From positions 62,001 to 126,000 of the forward strand of contig PASF01000005.1 in NCBI GenBank assembly GCA_002711845.1: DNA of 64,000 nucleotides, written 5' to 3'. Made by a program: the position numbers and the translations under genes. Below are positions 43,714 through 52,167 of this stretch, piece after piece. Source of the DNA: Gammaproteobacteria bacterium. Lineage in GTDB: Bacteria > Pseudomonadota > Gammaproteobacteria > Pseudomonadales > Pseudohongiellaceae. The notes beneath the pieces were generated by a model that ran no database searches, had not been told where the DNA came from, and was given only the letters and a program-made list of their open reading frames with translations. The first letter of the stretch is position 1. Every line of letters starts with the position of its first letter.

Positions 43714-44807
43714 GATGTCTGGTGCGCAGGGATCACATTGATGCGCCGTTTTAATCGTTGCCGGTGCAGATCAGCCAGCACGGGGCCCAGGTGGTCGCGA
43801 AAGAACGTATCACAGCCGATGCAGATATTGCTGTAGCTGCTGCCATCCGGGGTGGTGGTGTGACAGGCGTCCAGGAACTGCGGCACCTGCCAGTCCATGT
43901 TCAGGCCCATGCGCTCGGGCTTGCCCGCGTTGATGGCTTCAAACACCGGGTGCCCCGCCAGACTGTCCAGAATATCCAGCAGCGGTTCTTCCGTCAGGTT
44001 GCCCAGCGGTCGCGCCGTTTTCAGGCAACAGGGGTAGACGTTGCCGTCCGGGTCGATGGACACCTCGGAGCCGCTGTAGCCGTGCTCCAGGAAACCCAGG
44101 CCGCCCGACCAGGCATTACAGAAGTTGTCCTGCAGAGTGGCTTTGGACAGATTATTGCGCCAGGCACGGCCGCGAGGCCAGATCTTGCCGATCCAGGCAT
44201 CGTCGGTCGCACCGAACAGGCTATACACCGGCGGGCCGCCCTGGTCCGTATCGCGACGCTCATCGTGATCGGCCATGCTGATCATGCCCGCCGCTTCAAA
44301 CATCTTTTTCAGCTTTTCGGCCAGTTCATATTTCTTCTCGCCCTGCATGCCGACATGATAGTCGTCGATGCCAGCTGCCGACACTGACCAGACACCGCGG
44401 CTGAGCAATTCATCCAGTATCTGCGCGGTGAGCAGGTCGCCGGTGGTCTGCACAATGACCTTGACGCCGCCCCGGTCCCGGTATTTGTCACGGATCGCTT
44501 CCAGCGCGGGGTATAACACCCGCTCACGTACCGGCTCGGTCAGCACATCACCGCCGGAGATGATGATACGACCGGTGCGGCGCCGGAAACCATCCGGGCT
44601 GTCCGGGTCGGGGGTATTGCGATCCAGATACTGCATGGATGCCGGCAGGTTGTTGATGATCGCAGGCGCGCTGCTGGCCGCTTCACTGACCACGGACTCC
44701 AGCTCATCGCGCACATAGGGGCGGAAACGTTCATCGTAACAATGCTTGCAGCGCCGGTGACAATGCCAGCACAGGACGTAATATATGGACTCCAAGGGCA
44801 ACTCCAT
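43710..44807 (-). CDS. Radical SAM/SPASM-domain enzyme, substrate unknown
   Basis: A 365-residue radical S-adenosylmethionine enzyme. The [4Fe-4S] triad is C16-x3-C20-x2-C23 (CHRRCKHC), followed by the SAM-contact loop ISGGDVLTEP near residues 83-92. The C-terminal part has cysteines at 230, 260, 261, 315, 329 and 332, a SPASM/twitch-like arrangement for extra iron-sulfur clusters. Such enzymes typically modify peptides or proteins or do difficult C-H chemistry. No family assignment is possible by eye. Its stop overlaps ynjB (4 nt), and it lies 88 bp behind cytochrome c'. The first Cys at 13 is outside the motif and may be structural. Confidence 0.85.
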   Translation of the reverse strand: MELPLESIYYVLCWHCHRRCKHCYDERFRPYVRDELESVVSEAASSAPAIINNLPASMQYLDRNTPDPDSPDGFRRRTGRIIISGGDVLTEPVRERVLYPALEAIRDKYRDRGGVKVIVQTTGDLLTAQILDELLSRGVWSVSAAGIDDYHVGMQGEKKYELAEKLKKMFEAAGMISMADHDERRDTDQGGPPVYSLFGATDDAWIGKIWPRGRAWRNNLSKATLQDNFCNAWSGGLGFLEHGYSGSEVSIDPDGNVYPCCLKTARPLGNLTEEPLLDILDSLAGHPVFEAINAGKPERMGLNMDWQVPQFLDACHTTTPDGSSYSNICIGCDTFFRDHLGPVLADLHRQRLKRRINVIPAHQTS

Positions 44808-44848
44808 TGTTATGGTCGATCAACGGTCAGGACCGACAGACTTACCAG

Positions 44849-44895
44849 GTTCAGACCGGCTGCACCGGGCAGGTCGTTCAGACAACGCCGGGCAG
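44849..44895. repeat. Paired short direct repeats between cytochrome c' and radical SAM genes
   Basis: GTTCAGAC occurs at 44849-44856 and 44876-44883, and CCGGGCAG at 44865-44872 and 44888-44895, interleaved within 47 bp of the 88-bp gap. No complete Rho-independent terminator is present. The function, if any, is unknown; a regulator site or RNA structure is possible. Confidence 0.45.
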
Positions 44896-45381
44896 TCAGT
44901 CGACCCGGTACTCGCGGTGGCAGTTGCCGCAGGTAGAGCCGAAGGCCCGGATGCCGGCGATGGTGGTATTGCGATCACCACCTGACGCGATGCCGGCAAA
45001 GGTAATCGCGGCGGCGCGCAGATCGGTTGCCTTCTGGGCGAAGTCGGGCTGACTTTCCCAGATCACCGGCAGTGCCTCGGTGTCGACATCAAACTCGCGC
45101 GTATCGTACACATCAAATACTTCCGGAATCATCGGTGCCAGGTCAGCGATACGTAACGCGTTGCGCTCGGCCAGTTCCGCGTCAAACTCCATGGCACCAC
45201 GGGCCATGCGGCTGATGGGGGCCATATTGAAGGCCAGCAGCTTGAAGACTGCCTGGCGGGTTTCGGTCGCCGCGGTGGCCAGTTCAGCCGGTGTGGGCGG
45301 GGTGTCTTCCTGCGCATAGGCATTGACGATCAGGGCCGAGGTCAGCGCCAGGGCGCCCACACTGAGTACTTTTTTCAACAT
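44896..45381 (-). CDS. Cytochrome c' (class II c-type cytochrome)
   Basis: A 161-residue exported monohaem cytochrome of the four-helix-bundle c' family. The signal peptide (VLSVGALALTSALIVNAYAQ) is cut after about residue 23. The haem site CGNCH lies near the C-terminus (residues 152-156), as in all class II cytochromes. The conserved RQAVFKLLAFNMAPISRMARGAMEFD is near 42-67. Family members bind nitric oxide or act in electron transfer in the periplasm. It is on the same strand as the radical SAM/ynj genes with an 88-bp gap, so it may be co-transcribed with them. Confidence 0.9.
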   Translation of the reverse strand: MLKKVLSVGALALTSALIVNAYAQEDTPPTPAELATAATETRQAVFKLLAFNMAPISRMARGAMEFDAELAERNALRIADLAPMIPEVFDVYDTREFDVDTEALPVIWESQPDFAQKATDLRAAAITFAGIASGGDRNTTIAGIRAFGSTCGNCHREYRVD

Positions 45382-45435
45382 ACGGTCTACTCCATTGTTG
45401 TTATTGCGAATAGGTCATAATACCGGGACCCGGCA

Positions 45436-46878
45436 TCAACTCTGTTGCATTTTTTCCACAATAGCAGACGTGGAACAATTGTCCAGAAAGGCCAGCACAC
45501 GCACCTCACCGCCATACCCTTGCACAAATTCACCCCCGACAACGGTGTCAACAGAGTAGTCACCGCCTTTGACCAGCACGTCCGGGCGCAAGGCCTGTAA
45601 CAGTGCCTCCGGTGTATCCTCGGGAAAACTCACTACCCAGTCGACAGCCGACAGACCGGCCAGCACGGCCATGCGCCGGTCGACCGGGTTGATAGGCCGC
45701 CCACTGCCTTTCAGACGCTTGACCGAGTCGTCGTCATTGATGGCCACGATCAAACGGTCACCCTGCCGGCGCGCATCTTCCAGATACCCGACATGGCCGG
45801 CATGAATGATGTCGAAGCAGCCATTGGTGAAGACAATTTTCTCGCCCTGGACGCGTGCATCGGCGACCACCGTGGCCAATTGCTCGGCGGTCATCACACC
45901 CCGGCCGCTGCCTTCCTGCAGCTGAATGGCACGGCGCAGTTCCGGTCCACTGATGGCGGCCGTACCCAGTTTGGCGACCACCAGGCCGGCGGCCAGATTG
46001 GCCAGCGCGGTGCCGGTTTCCAGTGACTGGCCGGCGGCCAGGGCGGCGGCCAGCACCGACACCACGGTGTCGCCGGCGCCGGTAACATCGAACACTTCGC
46101 GCGCCTGCGCCGGCAGGTGCAGCACCGGGCGGGCCGCCTGCAGCAGAGTCATGCCGTGTTCGCCGCGAGTAATCAGCAGCGCATCCAGTTCCAGACTCTC
46201 ACGCAGGGCCTGGCCTTTGCTGACCAGTTCCTCTTCATTGCGACAGGGGCCAGCCACGGCCTCGAATTCACTGAGGTTGGGGGTGATCACGGTGGCGCCG
46301 CGGTACTTGCTGAAGTCATCGCCCTTGGGGTCCACCACCACCGGCATGGCGCGCGCACGGGCGGCCTGGATCAGCGCCTGGGTCTGCCCCAGGGCGCCTT
46401 TGCCGCCCAACGTGCCTTTGCCATAGTCGGACAGGATCAGCACCTGGGACGCAGGCATCGCCGCGATCGCCTGCTGTTGCAGTTTCGCGACGTCATCGTC
46501 CGCAAACGGCTCTTCAAAATCCACCCGTAGCAGCTGTTGATGCTGGCTGGTGACCCGCAGCTTGGTAATGGTCGGCGCGCTGAGTGAGGCCTGGAAATGA
46601 CACAGCACACCGGCTGCCGCCAGGCGGCGGCCCAGTTCGTCGCCGGCTTCATCCTGGCCGGTGATGCCCGCCAGCGATGCGGCGGCGCCCAGGGCGGCGA
46701 TATTGAGCGCCACGTTGGCAGCGCCACCGGGCCGATCATCGTTACCATGGACCTTGACCACCGGCACCGGGGCCTCCGGTGATATACGGGTGGCCTTGCC
46801 ATGCCAGTAGCGGTCGAGCATGACATCACCGACCACCAGTACCGTCGCCTGCTGAAAAGGAGGCATCTCCAGCTTCAT
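45436..46878 (-). CDS. hldE: Bifunctional heptose-7-phosphate kinase / heptose-1-phosphate adenylyltransferase
   Basis: A 480-residue cytosolic enzyme making ADP-glycero-manno-heptose for the LPS inner core. The N-terminal RfaE1 kinase domain (PfkB fold) has GGAANVALNIAALG near residue 50 and FDVTGAGDTVVSVLA near 260. The C-terminal RfaE2 nucleotidyltransferase has FTNGCFDIIHAGHVGYLEDARRQGD near 350 (HxGH motif) and CSTSAIVEKM at the end. Start ATG 46878 (MKLEMPPF) follows AGGGGAAAG. Longer in-frame starts lack a ribosome site and conserved sequence. It supplies the heptose used by WaaC and WaaF. Confidence 0.95.
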   Translation of the reverse strand: MKLEMPPFQQATVLVVGDVMLDRYWHGKATRISPEAPVPVVKVHGNDDRPGGAANVALNIAALGAAASLAGITGQDEAGDELGRRLAAAGVLCHFQASLSAPTITKLRVTSQHQQLLRVDFEEPFADDDVAKLQQQAIAAMPASQVLILSDYGKGTLGGKGALGQTQALIQAARARAMPVVVDPKGDDFSKYRGATVITPNLSEFEAVAGPCRNEEELVSKGQALRESLELDALLITRGEHGMTLLQAARPVLHLPAQAREVFDVTGAGDTVVSVLAAALAAGQSLETGTALANLAAGLVVAKLGTAAISGPELRRAIQLQEGSGRGVMTAEQLATVVADARVQGEKIVFTNGCFDIIHAGHVGYLEDARRQGDRLIVAINDDDSVKRLKGSGRPINPVDRRMAVLAGLSAVDWVVSFPEDTPEALLQALRPDVLVKGGDYSVDTVVGGEFVQGYGGEVRVLAFLDNCSTSAIVEKMQQS

Positions 46879-47065
46879 TGCTTTCCCCTGAGAATCCTGC
46901 GTGACCGGCGCAGCGCCGTTCCATAAAAGACGCGCTGTAGCCAGCCGCCATCTGCGGGCATGATACCACCGGCCGGGGCCGCCATAAACCACACGCGCCA
47001 CGGCTGCGGCGAGTCTGCTACAATGCGACCTGACAAGTCGCAAAACAACGACAACAGGACAGGGC

Positions 47066-48031
47066 GTGGGACGACCAGCACAACAAGACGCAAAACTGAG
47101 CGATTTTCTCGGCCCCCGCTTTTGGCCAACGTGGCTGGGTTACGGCTTCATCTGGTGCATCGCCCGGCTGCCTTTCGCCTGGCAGATGGCCATGGGCCGC
47201 GCGCTGGGACTGATCAGCTATCGGTTCGCCCGCAGCCGCCGGCATATCTGCGAAGTCAACATTGCACTGTGCTTCCCGGAACTCTCCGCCGCCGAGCAGC
47301 ACAAACGGGTGCGTGACACCTTTATTTCCAACGGCATTGGGGTCATGGAGATCGGTCTGGCCTGGTGCCGCAACCCTGAAGATTTCCGTGACCGGGTAAC
47401 GGCCACCGGACTGGATAATCTGGTGGCGGCGCAGGCACAGGGGCGTGGTGTGTTATTGGTCAGCGCGCACTTCTCCACCATCGAGTTTGTCGGTTCACTG
47501 ATGTCCCTGTTGCATCCGTTCGACGTCACTTACCGGTATCACAAGAACCCCCTGTTCGACACCTTGATGAAGCGCGGCCGGCAGCGACTGTACGGCGCGG
47601 TGATCGAGCGCAAAGAAGTCAGGTACGCACTGCGCCGCCTCAAGGAAGGCCATGTGGTGTGGTACGCCGCCGATCAGGATTACGGGGCAAAGTACTCGGT
47701 GTTTGTGGACTTCTTTGGCATCAAGGCCGCCACCATAACCGCCACGCAGAAGTTTGCCAGCTTCAATAACTCGCCGGTGATATTCCTGTCCCATTACCGC
47801 AACCCGGACAACGCCAGTTACCATCTGTATTTCAGCGAACCGCTGCCTGACTACCCCAGTGGCGATGAGCATACTGACGCGCGACGCATCAATGAACTCA
47901 TTGAAGCCGCGATACGTCACGAACCGGCGCAATATATCTGGTTACATCGACGCTTCAAATCCAGGCCGCCCGGCATGCCCGACCTTTACCGGCGCAAACC
48001 GGTCAGGCCGCCCGGGAGCGCAGACGCATGA
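47066..48031 (+). CDS. Lipid A late acyltransferase (LpxL/LpxM family)
   Basis: A 321-residue membrane-anchored acyltransferase that adds a secondary acyl chain to Kdo-lipid A. The N-terminal hydrophobic region (LGYGFIWCIARLPFAWQ) is followed by the family's catalytic HxxxxE motif, SAHFSTIEFVG near residue 132. Then come GHVVWYAADQDYGAKYSVFVDFFGIKA near 190 and QYIWLHRRFKSRP near 292. The YAADQDYG pattern is typical of LpxL. It starts at GTG 47066, divergent from hldE across 187 bp, and overlaps the next gene by 4 nt. The acyl chain cannot be told from sequence. Confidence 0.92.
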   Translation: MGRPAQQDAKLSDFLGPRFWPTWLGYGFIWCIARLPFAWQMAMGRALGLISYRFARSRRHICEVNIALCFPELSAAEQHKRVRDTFISNGIGVMEIGLAWCRNPEDFRDRVTATGLDNLVAAQAQGRGVLLVSAHFSTIEFVGSLMSLLHPFDVTYRYHKNPLFDTLMKRGRQRLYGAVIERKEVRYALRRLKEGHVVWYAADQDYGAKYSVFVDFFGIKAATITATQKFASFNNSPVIFLSHYRNPDNASYHLYFSEPLPDYPSGDEHTDARRINELIEAAIRHEPAQYIWLHRRFKSRPPGMPDLYRRKPVRPPGSADA

Positions 48032-49554
48032 TGCGCACCGATGCCATGCCAGCCGTAAACGGCATCAATCGCATCCGCTGGCTGACGGTCATTATCAGCG
48101 TGTTGCTGTCCGGGCTGGCCCTGACACTGAATGATCAGCCCAATCACGATGCCTACGAATATGTCCGGGCCGCCGAGATCGCCCTGCAAAGCGGGATATC
48201 TGACGCCTATGCGCATTATCAATGGGCACATTATTCGCTGCTGCTGGCCGGCATCCATGCCTTGACTGGGCTCGACCTGTTCACCGCAGCCCATCTGCTC
48301 AATGCCATACTGTTTGCCCTGATCAGCCTCGGTTTTGTCAACCTGGTGGCCGCGGCCACGCCATCACGGCGCGTCGTCTGGCTGGCGGCGCTGATCATTC
48401 TGATTTTCCCCACACTCAATGAATCGCGCTTTCTCATCGTCCGTGATACCGGCTTCCTGGCTTTCAGCCTGCTGGCCATGCTGCAACTGCTGCGCTACTG
48501 GCTGACCCTGCGTTTGCGCCATGCCGTGCTGTTCGTCGTCAGCTGTCTGCTGGCCACGCTGTTCCGGCCCGAAGCCATCGCTTTCTGGTTACTGAGCCCG
48601 CTGGCGCTGCTGTTCAACAACACCCACCCGGCTGCCGCCTGTCGCCGGGCGCTGGCAGTGATCACGGGGCTCAGCGCCCTGCTCGCCCTGCTGGTGGTGA
48701 TCACCGTGGCCGCGCTGGGCCAGATCGACCTGCCGCAGTTGCTGCGCAGCTTCGCCGGCATCTATCAACCGTTTGCCAACAATATCGCGCAACTGCTGGG
48801 CAACAATACCTATGAGCTGAGCCGCTCGGTGTTTGGTGACTACGCCGCGCAGTTCGTGGACCACTTTACCCATTTTTTCCTGCTCGCAGGGTTGCTGGGG
48901 CTGCTGCTGGTCTTCATCATTGATGGCCTGGGCCTGGCGGCCGTACCGCTGCTGATTTACGGCGTCAGCCGCCGCCTGTACCGGCTGCCAAACGGCGCCA
49001 CCACCGTGTTTGTGGCCTGGATGACGGTGGCCCTGCTGATCCTGATCGGCTTCATTCTGCTGACCCGGTTTACCACCACGCGATATACCCTGTTGCTGTG
49101 CCTGATCCTGCTGCTTTGGTTGCCCTTTATTGTGGATCGCGCCTGGAGCCTGGCCGCGGCCAACAGCCATCTACAACGTTTTTCCTGGATAGTGGGTTTC
49201 CTGGCGCTGTTTTCAGCGGTTGACGCCCATGTGTCTTTCGGGGCCTCCAAGGCGCACCTGGATGACGCCACCGCCTGGCTGTTGCAGAACACCCGTGCCG
49301 AAGCGGCACTGGTGACCAACGAGATACGCGTGGCTTACGATAGCGGCCGGGTGGCCGAATTTGATCGCGTTGAGAGAGAACTGGATCCGGCGGTGATCGC
49401 CAATGCGGCACCCGGCAGCATTATCGCCGTGACGTTACGGCGCGGATTCTCGGAGCTGGTGGAGGCACAGCTGGCCAGCGGCCAGTTGCGACTGCTCCGG
49501 CAGCTGCCCGCCGAGCGTGGCGGCGACTTCCTGATCATGGAAAAAGACTTCTGA
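48028..49554 (+). CDS. Polytopic membrane glycosyltransferase-like protein
   Basis: A 508-residue membrane protein with about ten hydrophobic segments. Near the start is NDQPNHDAYEYVRAAE, with acidic residues in the first periplasmic loop, as in ArnT/PMT-type GT-C enzymes. The C-terminal soluble part (about residues 390-508) is periplasmic or cytosolic. GT-C enzymes use polyprenyl-phosphate sugars outside the membrane, and the coupling to a lipid A acyltransferase (ATGA overlap) supports lipid A or LPS modification. Family assignment is inferred from topology and one motif; it could be another O-antigen-type membrane protein. Confidence 0.62.
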   Translation: MMRTDAMPAVNGINRIRWLTVIISVLLSGLALTLNDQPNHDAYEYVRAAEIALQSGISDAYAHYQWAHYSLLLAGIHALTGLDLFTAAHLLNAILFALISLGFVNLVAAATPSRRVVWLAALIILIFPTLNESRFLIVRDTGFLAFSLLAMLQLLRYWLTLRLRHAVLFVVSCLLATLFRPEAIAFWLLSPLALLFNNTHPAAACRRALAVITGLSALLALLVVITVAALGQIDLPQLLRSFAGIYQPFANNIAQLLGNNTYELSRSVFGDYAAQFVDHFTHFFLLAGLLGLLLVFIIDGLGLAAVPLLIYGVSRRLYRLPNGATTVFVAWMTVALLILIGFILLTRFTTTRYTLLLCLILLLWLPFIVDRAWSLAAANSHLQRFSWIVGFLALFSAVDAHVSFGASKAHLDDATAWLLQNTRAEAALVTNEIRVAYDSGRVAEFDRVERELDPAVIANAAPGSIIAVTLRRGFSELVEAQLASGQLRLLRQLPAERGGDFLIMEKDF

Positions 49555-49568
49555 CGCCTCGTTAACCG

Positions 49569-51317
49569 CTAGAAATCGGTTGATTCCGGGCGCTTGGTCA
49601 CCAGCACATCCTGCATGATCAGGTAGTCCAGGTCTGAGCCAAAAAACATGGCCAGCGCATCTTCGGGCGAACAGATCATCGCCTCGCCTGGCCGGTTCAG
49701 CGACGTGTTAAGCACGATGCCGTGGCCGGTGTGTTTCTCCATGGCCTCCAGCAACGCATGAAAGCGCGGGTTGACGGCTTTGCGCACAACATGGGCACGC
49801 GTGGTGCCGTCCTGGTAAACCACCGCCGGGAACAATGCCCGCCACTTTTCCCGGACGTTGAACGTAATGGTCATGAAATCGGCCGGGTGCGTCTCTTCAA
49901 GCATCTCGCTGGCGACACTTTCCAGCATGCTCGGTGAAAAGCAACGCCAGGCTTCACGGAATTTCACTTTCTTGTTGATCATCTCAACGCTGTCGTGAGA
50001 GCGCGGGTTGCCCAGAATACTGCGGTTGCCCAATGCCCGGGGACCAAACTCCATGCGTCCCTGGAACCAGCCCACCAGGTGCCCTTCGGCCAGCAGTCCG
50101 GCGGCGGTTTCTGCCGGGTCTTCCACCACCTCCCACACCGGTTTGTCGCGATGCGATTCGCAGGCACGCACGCAGCGGTCACTGGTAAAACGTGGCCCCA
50201 GAAATGTATGGCGCAGCCTGCTGACCGGTACATTCTGTTTCGCCACCGCATAGGCCCCGGCACCGATGGCTGTGCCGGCATCACCGGCGGCCGGCTGCAC
50301 AAACAGCTCCTTCACCCAGGGCAGCGCCTGCAGACGCTGGTTCAGTTTCACATTGAAGGCGCCGGTACCGGCGAACACCAGACGGCCGCTGTCCTTGATG
50401 ACATCGGCCAGATAATGCGCGGTCATGGCCGTGGCGATCTCTTCATACAGCCGCTGGATGGACGCAGCATAGTGTACATAGGGATCCTGAAACATGTCAC
50501 CGGCGCGACGGGGCCCCAGCTTCTCGATCAGCTTGGGGCTGAAGTAGTGGCCCACATCACGGTGCTTGTAGCGGCGCAGCCCGACTGTGCCGATCAGCTT
50601 GGTATTGATGCGGAAGTCCTTGCCACTGTAGTCGGCCAAAAAGGACAGGTCGTATTTGTCCGGGTTGCCGTGCGTGGCGATACCCATGACCTTGGCTTCA
50701 CCGTCCAGCATGTTGAACCCCAGGTAATCGCACATCGCCGCATACATGCCGCTGAGCGAATCAGGCTCGTAGAGCTCCTTGATTTTGTGGATCTGGCCAT
50801 TCTCGCCATAACCAAAGAAGGTGGTGGCGTATTCGCCTTTCAGATCAACACCCAGAATGGCGGTTTTTTCCTTGAAGCCGCTCAAGTGATAGGCACTTGA
50901 TGCATGCGCCAGCTGATGTTCGACCGGCACAAAACGAATCTTTTCCCAGGGAATGGCCAGTTCACTGAGCATGGCACGTACCTGACGCACGTAGCGCCGG
51001 TAGCGCCGGTTGCCATTGAGCAAAGCATCCAGGCTGCGCTCGGGGGCGTACCAGAGCCGGCTGGCATAGTGCCAGCGCGCGGGACTGAAGATCGAGATAG
51101 GTGCATAGGCAATGGCCACCTGTTCAATCTGTCGCGGCTTCAGTTTGGCCGCACGCAGGCAGTAGCGGACGGCTTCCACCGGCATCATGCCCTTGGCGTG
51201 TTTGCTGCGAACCAGGCGCTCTTCTTCAACGGCCGCTATCAGCTCTCCGTCAATGTATAACGCCGCGGCGGCATCATAGCCCAACGCACCGGAGAGCCCG
51301 AGGGTAATCAATGACAT
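49569..51317 (-). CDS. Carbamoyltransferase (NodU/CmcH family), probably LPS core
   Basis: A 582-residue O-carbamoyltransferase that uses carbamoyl phosphate and ATP to carbamoylate a hydroxyl group. The N-terminal ASKHA-type domain has GALGYDAAAALYIDGELIAAVEEERLVRSKHAKG near residues 10-43 and HQLAHASSAYHLSGF near 135. The C-terminal YrdC-like part has EFGPRALGNRSIL near 418 and LNTSLNRPGEAMICSPEDALAMFFGSDLDYLIM near 530. In Pseudomonas a homologue near the same waa genes carbamoylates inner-core heptose. Here it ends the glnE-waaFCGP operon, so the same role is likely. Confidence 0.87.
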   Translation of the reverse strand: MSLITLGLSGALGYDAAAALYIDGELIAAVEEERLVRSKHAKGMMPVEAVRYCLRAAKLKPRQIEQVAIAYAPISIFSPARWHYASRLWYAPERSLDALLNGNRRYRRYVRQVRAMLSELAIPWEKIRFVPVEHQLAHASSAYHLSGFKEKTAILGVDLKGEYATTFFGYGENGQIHKIKELYEPDSLSGMYAAMCDYLGFNMLDGEAKVMGIATHGNPDKYDLSFLADYSGKDFRINTKLIGTVGLRRYKHRDVGHYFSPKLIEKLGPRRAGDMFQDPYVHYAASIQRLYEEIATAMTAHYLADVIKDSGRLVFAGTGAFNVKLNQRLQALPWVKELFVQPAAGDAGTAIGAGAYAVAKQNVPVSRLRHTFLGPRFTSDRCVRACESHRDKPVWEVVEDPAETAAGLLAEGHLVGWFQGRMEFGPRALGNRSILGNPRSHDSVEMINKKVKFREAWRCFSPSMLESVASEMLEETHPADFMTITFNVREKWRALFPAVVYQDGTTRAHVVRKAVNPRFHALLEAMEKHTGHGIVLNTSLNRPGEAMICSPEDALAMFFGSDLDYLIMQDVLVTKRPESTDF

Positions 51318-51372
51318 TACTTATCCTGTCCTGTGTGTGTTCAACTTACAACCATCTGTGTATGTGTCTGGT

Positions 51373-52167
51373 TTACCGGTCTGGGCTGTTGTCCTGCAAA
51401 ACCGGTAACAGATCCGGCCGATGTCGCCAGTTTGCCAGCCAGCGCCTGATATCCCGATTGAAGTAGTGCCTGAACGCCCGCCGGTTTCTGACCTCGCGTG
51501 TGGCATCCAGATCGAGCACAACCAGTGCGTCATCAGTGACAACAAAATTGGTGGCCTTCATGTCGCCGTGGACAACGTGATGTTCCCGCATGGTTTGCAG
51601 CAGATCACGGAAGCGCGCCAGGGTTTGCTGCCAACGGGCGCTGTTTATAGGCTCATCACCTACGAATTGCAAGACATCCGGACCTTCAACCAGCGCTGTC
51701 ATGTAATAGGCCTGACGTCGCAGCGGACCCCAGCGCCGCTCCAGCATCAGCACCGGGGCCGGCGTCGCCACGCCAAAGGTCTGCAGCATGTGGGCGCTGC
51801 TCCAGCAGCGCCAGGCCCGGGTGGGCCGGAACAGGCGCCGGATACCATACCAGACGTTGCGCAGGTTATAGCGCTTGACCACATAGGTCTGGCCATCCAG
51901 CGTAATGGCCATCACGGTCGTGGAATCACCGTCCTTCAGCATCCGGCCCTGGTAAAAGAAGCTGTCCGGATCCCGAATGAACGCCTCGAAGGCGGGTGTG
52001 GCCAGTGCGCGCTGATACATGGCAAAGCGTCCCCACTCCCGGTGACAGACGAGTTTGTTACCCGCCGTGAACAGGGTCGGTTTGAGTGCCTGCCACTGGC
52101 GTCTGCGCTCGACCACTTGGTCGCTCGGCTGATGTCCGTCGTTGACCAACCTACCTGCCCTCATCAT
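51373..52167 (-). CDS. LPS core kinase (InaA/WaaP-like fold)
   Basis: A roughly 264-residue protein-kinase-like enzyme. ATP-site Lys in TYVVKRYNLRN near residues 95-105, catalytic loop VHGDMKATNFVVT near 198-210 and metal motif LVVLDLDATRE near 214-224 are all present, in the HGDxxxxN form of InaA-type kinases. It follows waaP with an overlap of 17 nt, so the pair probably phosphorylates different heptose positions. Start ATG 52167 is chosen (a second ATG lies at 52164). An upstream in-frame start at 52215 would overlap waaP by 65 nt and is not needed by the family length. Confidence 0.8.
   Translation of the reverse strand: MMRAGRLVNDGHQPSDQVVERRRQWQALKPTLFTAGNKLVCHREWGRFAMYQRALATPAFEAFIRDPDSFFYQGRMLKDGDSTTVMAITLDGQTYVVKRYNLRNVWYGIRRLFRPTRAWRCWSSAHMLQTFGVATPAPVLMLERRWGPLRRQAYYMTALVEGPDVLQFVGDEPINSARWQQTLARFRDLLQTMREHHVVHGDMKATNFVVTDDALVVLDLDATREVRNRRAFRHYFNRDIRRWLANWRHRPDLLPVLQDNSPDR

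Noticed and set aside
44820-44870. Possible small SRP RNA-like sequence (ACCAGGTTCAGACCGG)
   Set aside because: The conserved SRP RNA tip (GGAAGGAAGCAG type) is missing and no long hairpin forms.
44808-44895. TPP or cobalamin riboswitch ahead of the radical SAM/ynj operon
   Set aside because: Neither the thi-box core nor the B12-box core is present, and the gap is too short for a full aptamer.
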